Assembly (NCBI RefSeq): GCF_029094525.1
Contig: NZ_CP119107.1
Span: forward strand, 1,364,001 to 1,428,000
Reading direction: 5' to 3'
From: Pullulanibacillus sp. KACC 23026
GTDB lineage: Bacteria > Bacillota > Bacilli > Bacillales > Sporolactobacillaceae
DNA: 64,000 nucleotides
Each line of letters begins with the position of its first letter. Within the stretch, counting starts at the first letter, position 1. Positions 37,447 through 46,979 of this stretch are shown one piece after another. The notes under the pieces were generated by a model that was not told where the DNA came from, ran no database searches, and worked only from the letters and a program-made list of their open reading frames with translations. The translations under genes were made by a program, and so were the position numbers.

Positions 37447-39198
37447 ATGAGTAACGGTAAAGTGATCGTCGTAGGCGGTGGATTAGCTGGTCTTATGTCA
37501 GCCATCAAAATTGCCGAAGCCGGCGTACAAGTCGATTTATTTTCGGTTGTACCAGTTAAAAGGTCCCATTCCGTTTGTGCACAGGGCGGAATTAATGGCG
37601 CTGTAAATACAAAGGGTGAAGGTGATTCACCATGGATTCATTTCGATGATACGATTTATGGTGGAGACTTCTTAGCGAATCAGGCACAAGTTAAAGCAAT
37701 GTGTGAAGCCGCACCGGGCATCATCCATTTGATGGACCGCATGGGAGTTATGTTTAACCGGACGCCTGAAGGTTTGCTTGACTTCCGTCGTTTTGGAGGA
37801 ACACAGCATCACCGTACAGCTTATGCGGGGGCAACGACTGGTCAACAATTGCTTTATGCACTTGATGAGCAAGTTCGCCGCCATGAAGTTAATGGGCTTG
37901 TTAAGAAATATGAGTACTGGGAATTCTTATCCACCGTTGTCGATGAAAATGAGGTTTGTCGCGGGATCGTTGCACAAAACTTAAAATCTATGGCGATTGA
38001 AACGTTTGCTGCCGATGCGGTTATTTTAGCAACAGGCGGATGCGGTATTATCTTTGGTAAATCTACTAATTCGATGATTAATACAGGTACAGCGGCAGGT
38101 GCTGTTTATCAACAAGGCGTTCATTACGCTAACGGAGAATTTATCCAAATTCACCCAACAGCTATCCCAGGGGACGATAAGCTTCGTCTCATGAGTGAAT
38201 CTGCTCGCGGTGAAGGTGGCCGAATTTGGACGTACAAAGATGGGAAGCCATGGTATTTCTTAGAAGAGAAGTACCCAGCCTATGGTAACCTTGTTCCTCG
38301 TGACATCGCAACACGTGAAATTTTTGATGTGTGCGTCAATCAGAAACTTGGTTTGAATGGCGAAAACATGGTTTACTTGGACCTTTCTCATAAAGATCCG
38401 CACGAGCTTGATATTAAGCTTGGCGGTATTATGGAAATCTATGAAAAATTCGTAGGCGATGACCCTCGTAAAGTTCCGATGAAGATTTTCCCAGCTGTTC
38501 ACTATTCAATGGGCGGACTTTGGGTAGACGTTAATCAAATGACGAACATTAAAGGGCTATTTGCTTGCGGTGAAGCGGACTATCAATATCACGGTGCTAA
38601 CCGTCTAGGTGCGAACTCGCTTCTTTCTGCTATTTTTGGCGGTATGGTGACAGGACCTAACGCAGTTGAATATATCGATAACTTGGACAAACAATCCGAG
38701 GATCTCTCTTCACGTCTCTTTGATCAAAATCGTTTACGTGAACAAGAAAAATACGATAACATTTTGGCAATGGATGGAAAAGAGAATGCTTACATCATTC
38801 ACAAAGAACTTGGGGAATGGATGACGGACAACGTGACAGTAGTTCGTGAAAATAAGAAGCTTCTTCAAACCGATCAGAAAATCCAAGAGCTTATGGAGCG
38901 TTATCAAAGCATTAACATTAATGATACTTCTAAATGGAGCAACAGCGGCGCTTCCTTTACTCGTCAATTGTGGAATATGCTCCAATTAGCACGTGTGATC
39001 ACGATTGGGGCATACAACCGTAATGAAAGCCGCGGCGCGCACTATAAGCCTGAGTTCCCAGAACGTAATGACGAAGAATGGTTGAAGACAACAAAAGCAA
39101 CCTATAATGCTGAGAAAAATCAACCAGACTTCTCTTATGAAGATGTTGATGTTTCATTTATTAAGCCGCGTAAACGCGACTACTCGACAAAACATTAA
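37447..39198 (+). CDS. sdhA: Succinate dehydrogenase flavoprotein subunit
   Basis: Oxidises succinate to fumarate. It has the FAD-binding VVGGGLAGLMSAIKIAEAG, the covalent FAD histidine in KRSHSVCAQGGINGA, the active-site region IQIHPTAIPG and SESARGEGG, and the substrate-loop ACGEADYQYHGANRLGANS. At 583 residues it is full length. It lies 111 bp after sdhC and 18 bp before sdhB, the sdhCAB order. Confidence 0.97.
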   Translation: MSNGKVIVVGGGLAGLMSAIKIAEAGVQVDLFSVVPVKRSHSVCAQGGINGAVNTKGEGDSPWIHFDDTIYGGDFLANQAQVKAMCEAAPGIIHLMDRMGVMFNRTPEGLLDFRRFGGTQHHRTAYAGATTGQQLLYALDEQVRRHEVNGLVKKYEYWEFLSTVVDENEVCRGIVAQNLKSMAIETFAADAVILATGGCGIIFGKSTNSMINTGTAAGAVYQQGVHYANGEFIQIHPTAIPGDDKLRLMSESARGEGGRIWTYKDGKPWYFLEEKYPAYGNLVPRDIATREIFDVCVNQKLGLNGENMVYLDLSHKDPHELDIKLGGIMEIYEKFVGDDPRKVPMKIFPAVHYSMGGLWVDVNQMTNIKGLFACGEADYQYHGANRLGANSLLSAIFGGMVTGPNAVEYIDNLDKQSEDLSSRLFDQNRLREQEKYDNILAMDGKENAYIIHKELGEWMTDNVTVVRENKKLLQTDQKIQELMERYQSININDTSKWSNSGASFTRQLWNMLQLARVITIGAYNRNESRGAHYKPEFPERNDEEWLKTTKATYNAEKNQPDFSYEDVDVSFIKPRKRDYSTKH

Positions 39199-39216
39199 TA
39201 AAAGGGGGATCTAACA

Positions 39217-39981
39217 GTGGAAGAGAAGAAAACCGTTCGCTTTATTATTCAACGGCAAGACGGGCCGGATGCGACCCCTTACGAAGAAGTATTCGAGGTG
39301 CCTTACCGTCAAAATATGAACGTGATTTCGGCACTGATGGAAATTCGCCGCAACCCGGTTAATGCTAAAGGAGAACCAACCTCCCCTCCACAATGGGAAA
39401 TGAACTGTTTGGAAGAGGTGTGCGGAGCTTGTTCTATGGTTATTAACGGGAAACCGCGTCAGGCTTGTACCGCTCTAGTCGATAAGCTTGAACAGCCTGT
39501 TCGCCTTGAACCAATGCGGACATTCCCTGTTGTTCGTGATTTAGCGGTTGACCGCAGCAGAATGTTTGAAGCTCTTAAGAAAGTAAAAGCCTGGATTCCA
39601 ATTGACGGAACTTATGATTTGGGTCCTGGACCGCGTATGGCTGAAACAAAACGCCAATGGGCTTATGAGCTTTCAAAATGTATGACCTGCGGGGTTTGTC
39701 TTGAAGCTTGTCCAAACGTTAACAGCAAATCAGATTTCATTGGACCTGCTCCTCTTTCTCAAGTTCGTTTGTTCAATTCACATCCAACGGGTGCTATGAA
39801 TAAGAAGGAACGTCTTGAAACGATTATGGGAGACGGCGGGATCGAAGGATGCGGAAACTCTCAAAACTGTGTCCAGTCTTGCCCTAAAGGCATTCCATTG
39901 ACCACTTCAATCGCTGCACTTAACAGAGACACCGCCATTCAGGCATTTAAAAATTTCTTTGGCAGTGATAATAATATTTAA
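39217..39981 (+). CDS. sdhB: Succinate dehydrogenase iron-sulfur subunit
   Basis: Passes electrons from FAD to the membrane anchor through three clusters: a [2Fe-2S] site in NCLEEVCGACSMVINGKPRQ plus the next Cys, a [4Fe-4S] site CMTCGVCLEACPN, and a third-cluster site CGNSQNCVQSCPKGI. The 254-residue length is typical. AAAGGGGGATC precedes the GTG start. A perfect-stem terminator follows. Confidence 0.97.
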   Translation: MEEKKTVRFIIQRQDGPDATPYEEVFEVPYRQNMNVISALMEIRRNPVNAKGEPTSPPQWEMNCLEEVCGACSMVINGKPRQACTALVDKLEQPVRLEPMRTFPVVRDLAVDRSRMFEALKKVKAWIPIDGTYDLGPGPRMAETKRQWAYELSKCMTCGVCLEACPNVNSKSDFIGPAPLSQVRLFNSHPTGAMNKKERLETIMGDGGIEGCGNSQNCVQSCPKGIPLTTSIAALNRDTAIQAFKNFFGSDNNI

Positions 39982-39990
39982 TTTCAAACA

Positions 39991-40027
39991 GAAGAGACAG
40001 ACCACTAAAAGGTCTGTCTCTTCTTTC
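39991..40027 (+). terminator. Terminator of sdhCAB
   Basis: GAAGAGACAGACC and GGTCTGTCTCTTC form a perfect 13-bp stem around ACTAAAA, followed by a T-rich tail. The GGTCTGTC arm resembles the dispersed repeat at 6841. From 40028 to 40350 I see nothing. Confidence 0.85.
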
Positions 40028-40350
40028 GTGAGGATCGCGGGGAAACTAAAATTAAAGAGAGAATGGGGGAATAGCGTTTCCCTGAACCGAATTTTGATGA
40101 AACCACAATCGTTCTCACTCTACTAAGCAAAGAGAAGCTCGTTATTGACCCGTTTTCTTTGGGATTTTGGCCAATTCACAGTTAGTTTTTGTTTAATTTT
40201 AGTCACAGATCTATCGTGTTTGACATATTTTAAAGGCATACCTTTGCCATTTTATCGACCAATCTCTTAGAGGGATTTAATCAACTATTTTAAAGAATTC
40301 TTTCTTTGAAAATAGGTTAAGCGCTTTTGGATTTTCTCTGTATTTCTTTC

Positions 40351-40378
40351 ACATCTAACAGGATGAGGACATAAGATA
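40351..40378 (+). promoter_or_regulatory. Sigma-K-type promoter of gerE
   Basis: CACA (AC at 40351) and CATAAGATA (40370-40378, matching CATANNNTA) are separated by 17 bp, the sigma-K arrangement. gerE is a late mother-cell sigma-K gene in B. subtilis. Confidence 0.72.
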
Positions 40379-40433
40379 TGGTGACTAAATACCTTTCTCA
40401 CAGCTCTTTGCTCGGAGCAAGGAGGGGGAATTG

Positions 40434-40649
40434 TTGAACCATCGACCAAAGCCATTGTTAACTAAAAGGGAAAGAGAAGTTTTCGAGCTGTTGGTTCAGG
40501 ATAAAACAACTAGAGACATTGCTCAAGAACTCTTTATCAGTGAGAAGACAGTTCGAAATCATATTTCCAACACAATGCAAAAACTAGGTGTTAAGGGTCG
40601 CTCCCAAGCGGTCGTCGAATTGCTTCGGATCGGAGAACTGGAGCTATAG
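40434..40649 (+). CDS. gerE: GerE, late mother-cell transcription regulator
   Basis: A LuxR-type helix-turn-helix protein without a receiver domain; with sigma-K it tunes coat gene expression. The roughly 71-residue product is almost entirely the DNA-binding domain, with LTKREREVFELLVQDKTT, IAQELFISEKTVRNHIS and GRSQAVVELLR, nearly identical to B. subtilis GerE. AAGGAGGGG lies upstream; TTG 40434 has better spacing than TTG 40431. The ysmA gene that separates sdhB from gerE in B. subtilis is absent. Confidence 0.94.
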   Translation: MNHRPKPLLTKREREVFELLVQDKTTRDIAQELFISEKTVRNHISNTMQKLGVKGRSQAVVELLRIGELEL

Positions 40650-40654
40650 AGAAT

Positions 40655-40685
40655 AACCGACCTTCAAAAAGGGTCGGTTTTTTTC
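40655..40685 (+). terminator. Terminator of gerE
   Basis: AACCGACC pairs with GGGTCGGTT around a short A-rich loop, then seven T. Confidence 0.85.
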
Positions 40686-40714
40686 TTTTGGCAAAAATGG
40701 AGTGCCAAGGCGTG

Positions 40715-40950
40715 GGAGACTTGCCCACGAAACCAACAACCCATCAAAACGCGGCGAGAGTGGAGTCAAATTGGTGAGATGGGGGCTCCAACACACCAAA
40801 ACAAGGCGTAAAGGAAGCCAAAAGTGTGAGATGAAGGCTCCAACCCACGAAAACAGAAGAGAAGAGAGTGAAAATGGTGTGCAAGACAAGCTTGTCCACC
40901 GGAACGAGGGTGAGCGGAGCCCAAAGTGTGAGAGGGGGCGTCGCTCTCCA
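40715..40950. repeat. Degenerate 52-bp repeats, inverted relative to those at 31362
   Basis: GGCTCCAA recurs at 40784 and 40836, exactly 52 bp apart, with weaker copies on both sides. The reverse complement reads TTGGAGCCTTCATC, CACAC, TGGCTTCC, CGCC and TTTTGGTGTG in the same order as the trxA-uvrC minisatellite. The array is more diverged and fills most of the gerE-marR gap. Confidence 0.7.
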
Positions 40951-41059
40951 CTCCCAATACGAGATCTGTGAGAAGTTGGGAATTTCTGCTCGCACGTGTA
41001 TTCAACTGTGATAAAATAAAATTAAGTGTCTATTATTATATTGATTTGGAGGAAGCTTC

Positions 41060-41527
41060 ATGGCTGAAATCAGTGCCTTTGATGCTCAAAACTATACAGT
41101 TCTCGAAAAACAATTACGGTATGTGGCTTCTCGGATTCGGGTAACCGGACGTCAAATGCTGACAGAAGTTGGCATTACCCCGCCTCAGTTTGTCGCGCTG
41201 CAATGGATTTCTGAAGAAGAAGGGATAACAATCGGTGAACTTTCTTCTCATTTGTTTTTGGCTTTTAGCACGACAACTGATTTAATAGATAAGCTTGAAG
41301 AAAAGGAATTTGTCGAACGAAAAAAGGATACAAAAGATAAACGATTAGTCCGCATTTTTCTTAAAGAAAATGGAGAGGCCATTATCCAATCAGTTATCCG
41401 CAAACGGCAGGAGTTTTTGGGAGAACATCTCGCAACCATTCCAAGTGAATTTGTGGAAGCTTTTCAACAAGGATTAGGACTGCTCTATGCAAGCATAAAA
41501 AAAGAACAGGGACATCTAAGAAAATGA
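41060..41527 (+). CDS. ysmB: MarR-family transcriptional regulator (YsmB-like)
   Basis: The 155-residue protein has the MarR winged helix (about 45-110): TPPQFVALQWI, ITIGELSSHLFLAFSTTTDLI and the wing VERKKDTKDKRLVRIFL. The ligand and targets are unknown. It directly precedes racE (9-bp gap) as ysmB does in B. subtilis, so they are co-transcribed. GGAGGAAGC precedes the ATG. Confidence 0.88.
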   Translation: MAEISAFDAQNYTVLEKQLRYVASRIRVTGRQMLTEVGITPPQFVALQWISEEEGITIGELSSHLFLAFSTTTDLIDKLEEKEFVERKKDTKDKRLVRIFLKENGEAIIQSVIRKRQEFLGEHLATIPSEFVEAFQQGLGLLYASIKKEQGHLRK

Positions 41528-41536
41528 GGCGATGAT

Positions 41537-42328
41537 GTGAGACAACCGATTGGAGTCATTGATTCAGGCGTCGGTGGCTTGACTGTTGCCCGTGAGATCA
41601 TAAGGCAATTGCCTAACGAACAAATCCTTTATTTAGGTGACACTCGGAGATGTCCTTATGGGTCAAGGCCAGCCGAAGAGGTTATTGAATATACTTGGGA
41701 GATGACGCGTTATCTTTTAGCCAAGGATATTAAGCTCCTTGTGATTGCTTGTAATACAGCAACGGCTTTTGCTTTTAATGAAATTAGGAAGGTGCTGCCT
41801 ATTCCCGTTGTTGGGGTGGTCTATCCTGGGGCGAGGGCTGCGATTAAGATGACTCGCAATCGTCACGTTGGAGTTATTGGAACAGTTGGAACGATCAGCA
41901 GTAAGGCTTATAATCAAGCGCTTCACGGCCTTCATCCTTATATTAAAATTACAAGTTTGGCCTGTCCTTCTCTTGCTCCACTTGTGGAATCGGGTAAATT
42001 AGAGGGTGAGCAGTCGCTTCAAATTGTGAGAAATGAGCTGCTTCCTTTTAGAGATGTGCCTATTGATACCTTGATTTTAGGCTGTACCCACTATCCATTC
42101 TTAAAACCGTTTATTAAAAAAGTAATGGGGGAGCATGTTCAATTAATTGACTCTGGTGAGGAGACAGCGCGGGAAACGAGTACTATTCTTTATTTGAAAG
42201 GGCTCTTGTCTCAAGAAAACCCTCCACCTCATGAATTTTATGCGACAGGTTCGGCACAGGTATTGGAGCGGATTGTAAGGGATGGGCTCAAGATCAAAGC
42301 GATTACGCGAACTGTTCAATTGGTTTAG
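41537..42328 (+). CDS. racE: Glutamate racemase
   Basis: Makes D-glutamate for peptidoglycan. The catalytic cysteine pair appears in ACNTAT and LGCTHYPFL, and the acidic substrate site in [13 protein letters not shown]. The GTG at 41537 follows GAGGCGATG. The 263-residue length and its place between ysmB and gerM match RacE of B. subtilis; murI is the general synonym. Confidence 0.95.
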   Translation: MRQPIGVIDSGVGGLTVAREIIRQLPNEQILYLGDTRRCPYGSRPAEEVIEYTWEMTRYLLAKDIKLLVIACNTATAFAFNEIRKVLPIPVVGVVYPGARAAIKMTRNRHVGVIGTVGTISSKAYNQALHGLHPYIKITSLACPSLAPLVESGKLEGEQSLQIVRNELLPFRDVPIDTLILGCTHYPFLKPFIKKVMGEHVQLIDSGEETARETSTILYLKGLLSQENPPPHEFYATGSAQVLERIVRDGLKIKAITRTVQLV

Positions 42329-42417
42329 TTCATGGACAACTTTTTTTGGTGAAAGTGGTCTATTTCTTCTGAGGGCTCGTATACATAGTAGTACAAACCA
42401 TCAGAGGAGGGAACGCC

Positions 42418-43482
42418 ATGCGCATGACGGGCAAATCACCCATTCTTGCTGCGATGCTCGTCGCCCCGCTCGTATTAACGGGTTGCGGATACGGGAAGAC
42501 AACAGGTTCTAACATCAATCCAGCGCCAACCAGTGTTAATCATACGAAATCAGGAGATACGGCAAAATCGCCAACTAAGGAAAGTACTAACGCGACACAA
42601 ACAAGTGCTCAATTGCATCAAACGGAAATTTACCTCATTGATAAAAATGGGCATGTTGCTCCACAATTCTTAGAATTACCAGCGACGAAGACAGTGGCTC
42701 AGCAGGCTCTAAATTACATGGTCAAAGATGGACCGGTAACCGATCTTCTTCCTAATAGTTTTCAGGCTGTTTTACCACCTGGAACCACATCCAAGCTGAA
42801 CTTGAAATCGGATGGCACACTGGTGGCTGATTTTTCAAAAGAATTTTTGAACTATGATCCAAAGTATGAGACACAAATGCTTCAAGCGATCACTTGGACG
42901 CTCACACAGTTCGATAATGTAAAACGGGTTCAACTAAGAGTCAATGGCCAGGATTTAACCCAGATGCCAGCGACGAAGACGTCCGTTGACCCTAGTGGTT
43001 TAACACGGGCAGATGGCATCAACAATGATCTTGGGAATGTGACTGATGTAACGGGAAGTGAAAATACCACGGTGTATTACTTGTCTCAAACCACGAGCGG
43101 TAAGACCTATTATGTTCCCGTTACAGAAAGAATAAATGGCTCAACCGATGATCTTGCAACCGTTGTTAATACGGTAGTTAACGGTCCGACGAGCGATTCA
43201 ACCTTGATGTCGCCATTTGGAACGGACGTCAGTCTTGTGTCAGACCCTCAAGTCAAGGACGGGGTGGCGACACTTAACTTCAATGAGAATTTTTATTCGA
43301 ATTCCAAAAGTAAAACAGTTAGTGATGAGGCGGTAAATGTGCTCGCTTTATCATTGATTGGTAAAGACGGTATTTCCAAAGTGAGCATTGAAGTCAATGG
43401 AAACAGTAAAATGACACTGGACTCTGGAAAAACCTTGACCAAACCGGTCAGCCTTCCTGTTGTGAATAAAACGGGGGTTTAA
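42418..43482 (+). CDS. gerM: GerM, spore germination/cortex lipoprotein
   Basis: Sporulation lipoprotein needed for septal peptidoglycan work and later germination. The signal peptide ends in the lipobox LTGC with the lipidated Cys at 23, followed by a Ser/Thr-rich linker. Two GerMN repeats follow (about 65-190 and 215-350), each with the FxNgxxSxxxG-like pattern (ADFSKEFLNYD; LNFNENFYSNSKS). The 354-residue length is normal. AGAGGAGGGAAC precedes the ATG. Confidence 0.92.
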   Translation: MRMTGKSPILAAMLVAPLVLTGCGYGKTTGSNINPAPTSVNHTKSGDTAKSPTKESTNATQTSAQLHQTEIYLIDKNGHVAPQFLELPATKTVAQQALNYMVKDGPVTDLLPNSFQAVLPPGTTSKLNLKSDGTLVADFSKEFLNYDPKYETQMLQAITWTLTQFDNVKRVQLRVNGQDLTQMPATKTSVDPSGLTRADGINNDLGNVTDVTGSENTTVYYLSQTTSGKTYYVPVTERINGSTDDLATVVNTVVNGPTSDSTLMSPFGTDVSLVSDPQVKDGVATLNFNENFYSNSKSKTVSDEAVNVLALSLIGKDGISKVSIEVNGNSKMTLDSGKTLTKPVSLPVVNKTGV

Positions 43483-43510
43483 AGGATTGCACTCAAATAT
43501 GGTATAGTTA

Positions 43511-43538
43511 AGGGGTAGCGATTAGCTGCCTCTTTTTT
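43511..43538 (+). terminator. Terminator of gerM
   Basis: AGGGGTAGC pairs with GCTGCCTCT (two G.T pairs) around GATTA and is followed by six T. Confidence 0.7.
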
Positions 43539-43689
43539 ATACGATTAGAAAGTATAAAATGCGGCTCTATTAAAGAAGATAGAAACGCAAACTTGCCCGA
43601 GGCAGTTGTTTTCATTTTGGAGATTTTTTAAGAATGTAAAAAGTTGAAGTGTAAGGATAGGAATTGAGGTCAGGAGGAGGACGTAACCT

Positions 43690-44439
43690 ATGCGTGCTGA
43701 TGGAAGACAAACAAATGAGTTAAGAAATGTACAGATGATCCCCCACTTTACTATTCATCCGGAAGGTTCTGTTTTAATAACAGTCGGACAAACTAAAGTG
43801 ATTTGTAATGCAACCATTGAAGAGCGAGTCCCTCCTTTTATGAGAGGACAAGGAAAGGGGTGGGTGACGGCTGAATATAGCATGCTCCCACGTGCCACTG
43901 AGCAAAGAACGATCCGCGAATCGAGCAAGGGTAAGGTAAGCGGGAGGACGATGGAAATTCAGCGGCTTATTGGAAGAGCCTTGCGTTCGGTAGTGGACCT
44001 GGAAGCTACGGGAGAACGAACCATTTGGATTGATTGCGATGTCATCCAAGCGGACGGCGGGACACGAACAGCCTCCATTACAGGGGCATTTGTTGCCATG
44101 GTTTTGGCCTTCAAAAAAGCGATTGAAAAAGGAATAATTAAGTCAATGCCAATTAAGACCTTCATGGCGGCAACCTCTGTTGGGATTCACCCGAAATATG
44201 GTCCTATTCTTGACTTGAGCTATGTAGAAGATTCAACCGCTGCAGTTGATATGAATCTTGTCATGACAGGCCATGGAGATTTTGTTGAAATACAAGGGAC
44301 TGGGGAAGAGGCAACCTTCACTCCTGAGGAATTACATAGCATGCTTGAGCTAGGGAAAAAAGGAATTGAGGAGCTCATCGAGTATCAAAAGCAGATTGTT
44401 GGTGCGTTTACCATTCCAGGGGGTCAAAAGAAAAAATGA
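43690..44439 (+). CDS. rph: Ribonuclease PH
   Basis: Phosphorolytic 3'-5' exoribonuclease that trims tRNA 3' ends. It starts [15 protein letters not shown] and contains [29 protein letters not shown] and [21 protein letters not shown], all RNase PH signatures. The 249-residue length is typical. AGGAGGAC precedes the ATG. Its stop overlaps the start of rdgB by 4 bp (ATGA). Confidence 0.97.
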   Translation: MRADGRQTNELRNVQMIPHFTIHPEGSVLITVGQTKVICNATIEERVPPFMRGQGKGWVTAEYSMLPRATEQRTIRESSKGKVSGRTMEIQRLIGRALRSVVDLEATGERTIWIDCDVIQADGGTRTASITGAFVAMVLAFKKAIEKGIIKSMPIKTFMAATSVGIHPKYGPILDLSYVEDSTAAVDMNLVMTGHGDFVEIQGTGEEATFTPEELHSMLELGKKGIEELIEYQKQIVGAFTIPGGQKKK

Positions 44440-45041
44440 CGACCTTACTGCTTGCAACAACGAATGCAGGGAAAAAAAGAGAATTTGAACACTTGTTTCG
44501 TGACTTTGATATTGACCTTAAAACCTTAGCCGATTTCTCGGACGCTCCAGATGTGGAAGAAACCGGTGAGACATTTAAGGAAAATGCAGGGCTGAAAGCG
44601 GAGACGATCAGCCGGAGGTATAACATAAGTACGCTTGCCGATGATTCGGGTCTAGCGGTCAAAGCTTTAGGCGGCAGACCGGGTGTCTATTCTGCGCGTT
44701 ACGCGGGTGTTGAACGAAATGATCAAGCCAACGTGGAAAAAGTATTAGAGGAATTAAAGGACGTCCCTAAGGAGGAGCGTGAGGCAACCTTCTATTGTGT
44801 CCTTGCTCTTGCCATTCCTGGAAAAGCCACTCGCTACATAGAAGGGACACTGTCAGGTTATATAACGAAAGAGCCAATCGGGCATGAAGGCTTTGGGTAC
44901 GACCCGATTTTTTATGTGCCTCACCTTGGAAAGACCCTTGCCGAGTTAACGAGTGATGAAAAAAATAAGATAAGTCACAGAGCTCAAGCGTTTCAAACTT
45001 TAAAGGAGCTTTGGCCAGAGATAGAGGGGGATTTGAAGTGA
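44436..45041 (+). CDS. rdgB: XTP/dITP diphosphatase (RdgB/HAM1)
   Basis: Removes inosine and xanthosine triphosphates from the nucleotide pool. Motifs: [17 protein letters not shown], the [20 protein letters not shown] active-site block and [10 protein letters not shown] (here [13 protein letters not shown]), with [10 protein letters not shown] at the C-terminus. The 201 residues are normal. It is coupled by ATGA to rph upstream and by a 4-bp overlap to ysnB downstream. Confidence 0.96.
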   Translation: MTTLLLATTNAGKKREFEHLFRDFDIDLKTLADFSDAPDVEETGETFKENAGLKAETISRRYNISTLADDSGLAVKALGGRPGVYSARYAGVERNDQANVEKVLEELKDVPKEEREATFYCVLALAIPGKATRYIEGTLSGYITKEPIGHEGFGYDPIFYVPHLGKTLAELTSDEKNKISHRAQAFQTLKELWPEIEGDLK

Positions 45042-45553
45042 AAGCCCTCATTATGAGCGACACTCATGGTGATGAAGCCATCATTCAAACAGTCTATGAG
45101 CGGCACAAAGATGAAGCTGACCTTTTCATTCATTGCGGAGATTCAGAGTTGACTCCTGATCACCCTTTTCTAGCTCCATTTAAAGTGGTGAAAGGAAATG
45201 TGGACCGCCAGTCGGGTTTTCCAAACCAAGTGGTGGCAGAAGCGGGTGGATTAAAGTGGCTGGTTTTGCACGGTCACGAAGATGGTGTTCATCGCTCGCC
45301 TTTAAATTTAAAATATAAAGCGGAGTCTATAGGTGCCCAAGTGGTTTGTTTTGGCCATACCCACATGCTGGCGGCAGAATACAATGACGGGAAAGTCTAT
45401 ATCAACCCTGGCAGTTTGAGTTCACCAAGGGATCGCAATGAAAAGACTTATGCGATGTGTGAGTGGCAGGGTCCTCATTCGCCGTTTGACATCCATTTCT
45501 TCACCGATCAGGGGGAAGAATTAAAAGAATTAAGCCAATCTTTTCCCCTCTAA
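45038..45553 (+). CDS. ysnB: YfcE/MJ0936-type metallophosphoesterase (YsnB-like)
   Basis: A calcineurin-like phosphoesterase of 171 residues with the metal ligands in SDTHGD, HCGDSE, VKGNVDR, LHGHEDG and FGHTHM. Its physiological substrate is unknown. GTG 45038, overlapping the rdgB stop, is chosen because GAGGGGG lies just upstream and the family starts at KALIMSDTH; the longer reading from 45011 would lie inside rdgB. A terminator follows at once. Confidence 0.93.
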   Translation: MKALIMSDTHGDEAIIQTVYERHKDEADLFIHCGDSELTPDHPFLAPFKVVKGNVDRQSGFPNQVVAEAGGLKWLVLHGHEDGVHRSPLNLKYKAESIGAQVVCFGHTHMLAAEYNDGKVYINPGSLSSPRDRNEKTYAMCEWQGPHSPFDIHFFTDQGEELKELSQSFPL

Positions 45554-45584
45554 AACAGAAACTTTCAACGGTTTCTGTTTTTTT
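45552..45584 (+). terminator. Terminator of rph-rdgB-ysnB
   Basis: AAAACAGAAAC pairs with GTTTCTGTTTT and is followed by T-rich sequence. Confidence 0.85.
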
Positions 45585-45596
45585 ATTCCAATGAAG

Positions 45597-45608
45597 TAAG
45601 CGCTTTAC
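45597..45608. promoter_or_regulatory. Candidate LacI-type operator upstream of the regulator
   Basis: TAAGCGCTTTA is a palindrome of the form bound by LacI-family proteins. A nearly identical site precedes the solute-binding protein gene at 46846. Confidence 0.55.
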
Positions 45609-45796
45609 TTATTGAGGATTAATTGTATAATAAAACCATAATGTTCGTGCATCAACCAAACTAAGGTTTTTAAAGTCAGAATTATAAAAAAGTAACCTTT
45701 TATCAAGCAAGGAAGGGGACGGATTTCAGACAGGCATTTCAAAAGGGGAAGACGTGCTCAACCTCCTTTAATTAAAATGAGATAAGGAGTCGTTGT

Positions 45797-46819
45797 ATGG
45801 TTACCATTTACGACATTGCCAAAAAGGCAGGTGTCTCTTCTGCCACCGTTTCAAAGGTTCTAAATGGCTATGCTGATATAAGCTTCAAAACAGCTGAACG
45901 TGTTAAGAAAATATGCGAGGTGGAGGGCTACCGTCCGAGTTCTGTTGCTAGAGGATTAGCCACTAAGAAATCGTCGACCATTGGGATCTTCTTCACGGAT
46001 CACCTTAATTCGGGATTTCGCCATCCTTTTTTACAAGATGTTTTAGCAAGTTTTAAGGAAGTGGTGGGTCGTTCCGGATATGATCTGATCTTCTTCACGG
46101 ATGATCATCCTGATAACCATCGGATGGGCTATTTAGAGCGCTCCAGTTATCGTCATGTAGAGGGCCTTTTTCTACTGGGAATCTCACGAATGGATCAGCA
46201 TCTTCAAAGACTTGTAGAATGCAAAGTTCCTTGTGTGGCGGTGGATTTGGATTTGATCGGTCCGCGCTCAAGCTTTTTCGCCTCGGACAATAGGGGAGGG
46301 GCTATAAAAGCGGTTGATTATCTGGCTGAGATGGGGCATAAAGAAATAGCGTTTATTTCAGATATTTACTCAACGTTTCCAGGCAAAGAACGCTTAATAG
46401 GCTTTCGTGAAGGGATGCAAAAGAATCATTTGACGATCTACTCTGACCGGATTTATAACAGTGATTTTTCTGAACAGGGGGGCTATGAAGCCTGTTTTCA
46501 ATTATTGGAGAACCCCGCACTTCCCACCGCTATTTTCTGTGGCTGTGACTTAATTGCGCTAGGCGTAATGAAAGCTCTTCATGAAAAAGGAGTCCGAGTT
46601 CCTGAGGATGTGTCAGTCATTGGATTCGATGATCTGGAATTACTGCGTTACATAAAACCGGGGCTTACAACGATTGGACAAAACAAAGAGTTATTAGGAA
46701 AGTCAGCGGGGGTTGAGCTTCTAAAAATGATTGAGAATCCTAATTATTATCCGAATACATCATGTTTTATTGAAACCGAGCTCGTGATAAGGGAAACAGT
46801 GAAAGACGTGCGGCAATAA
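45797..46819 (+). CDS. LacI-family transcriptional regulator
   Basis: The 340-residue protein has an N-terminal LacI helix-turn-helix (TIYDIAKKAGVSSATVSKVLNG) and hinge, then a periplasmic-binding-protein-like sensor domain (about 60-335) with SVIGFDDLELLRYIKPGLTT. The effector is probably a sugar, but cannot be named. AAGGAG precedes the ATG. Matching palindromes before its own gene and before the next gene suggest it controls itself and the solute-binding protein. Confidence 0.9.
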   Translation: MVTIYDIAKKAGVSSATVSKVLNGYADISFKTAERVKKICEVEGYRPSSVARGLATKKSSTIGIFFTDHLNSGFRHPFLQDVLASFKEVVGRSGYDLIFFTDDHPDNHRMGYLERSSYRHVEGLFLLGISRMDQHLQRLVECKVPCVAVDLDLIGPRSSFFASDNRGGAIKAVDYLAEMGHKEIAFISDIYSTFPGKERLIGFREGMQKNHLTIYSDRIYNSDFSEQGGYEACFQLLENPALPTAIFCGCDLIALGVMKALHEKGVRVPEDVSVIGFDDLELLRYIKPGLTTIGQNKELLGKSAGVELLKMIENPNYYPNTSCFIETELVIRETVKDVRQ

Positions 46820-46845
46820 CAAGCTTCTGTTAAAACGCAATTTAG

Positions 46846-46943
46846 AAAGCGCTTTATTATATATAGAAGAAAGGGTAACTGCTTGAAGGGGGTGAACGCC
46901 TGAACTTAAACGGTCTAATAGGGTTTTCAAGAAACGTTTTCTT
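46846..46943. promoter_or_regulatory. Two palindromic sites before the solute-binding protein gene
   Basis: AAAGCGCTTT (46846-46855) is a perfect 10-bp palindrome like that before the regulator. AAGAAACGTTTTCTT (46929-46943) is an imperfect dyad resembling a LacI/CcpA-type site. Confidence 0.55.
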
Positions 46944-46979
46944 TTTTGAATCATTTAGACAAGTAAAGGAGTGTCAAAC

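Noticed and set aside
40644-41005. Several minus- and plus-strand frames of 79-89 codons between gerE and ysmB
   Set aside because: They lie in the degenerate 52-bp repeats, overlap each other in different frames, and have no ribosome sites.
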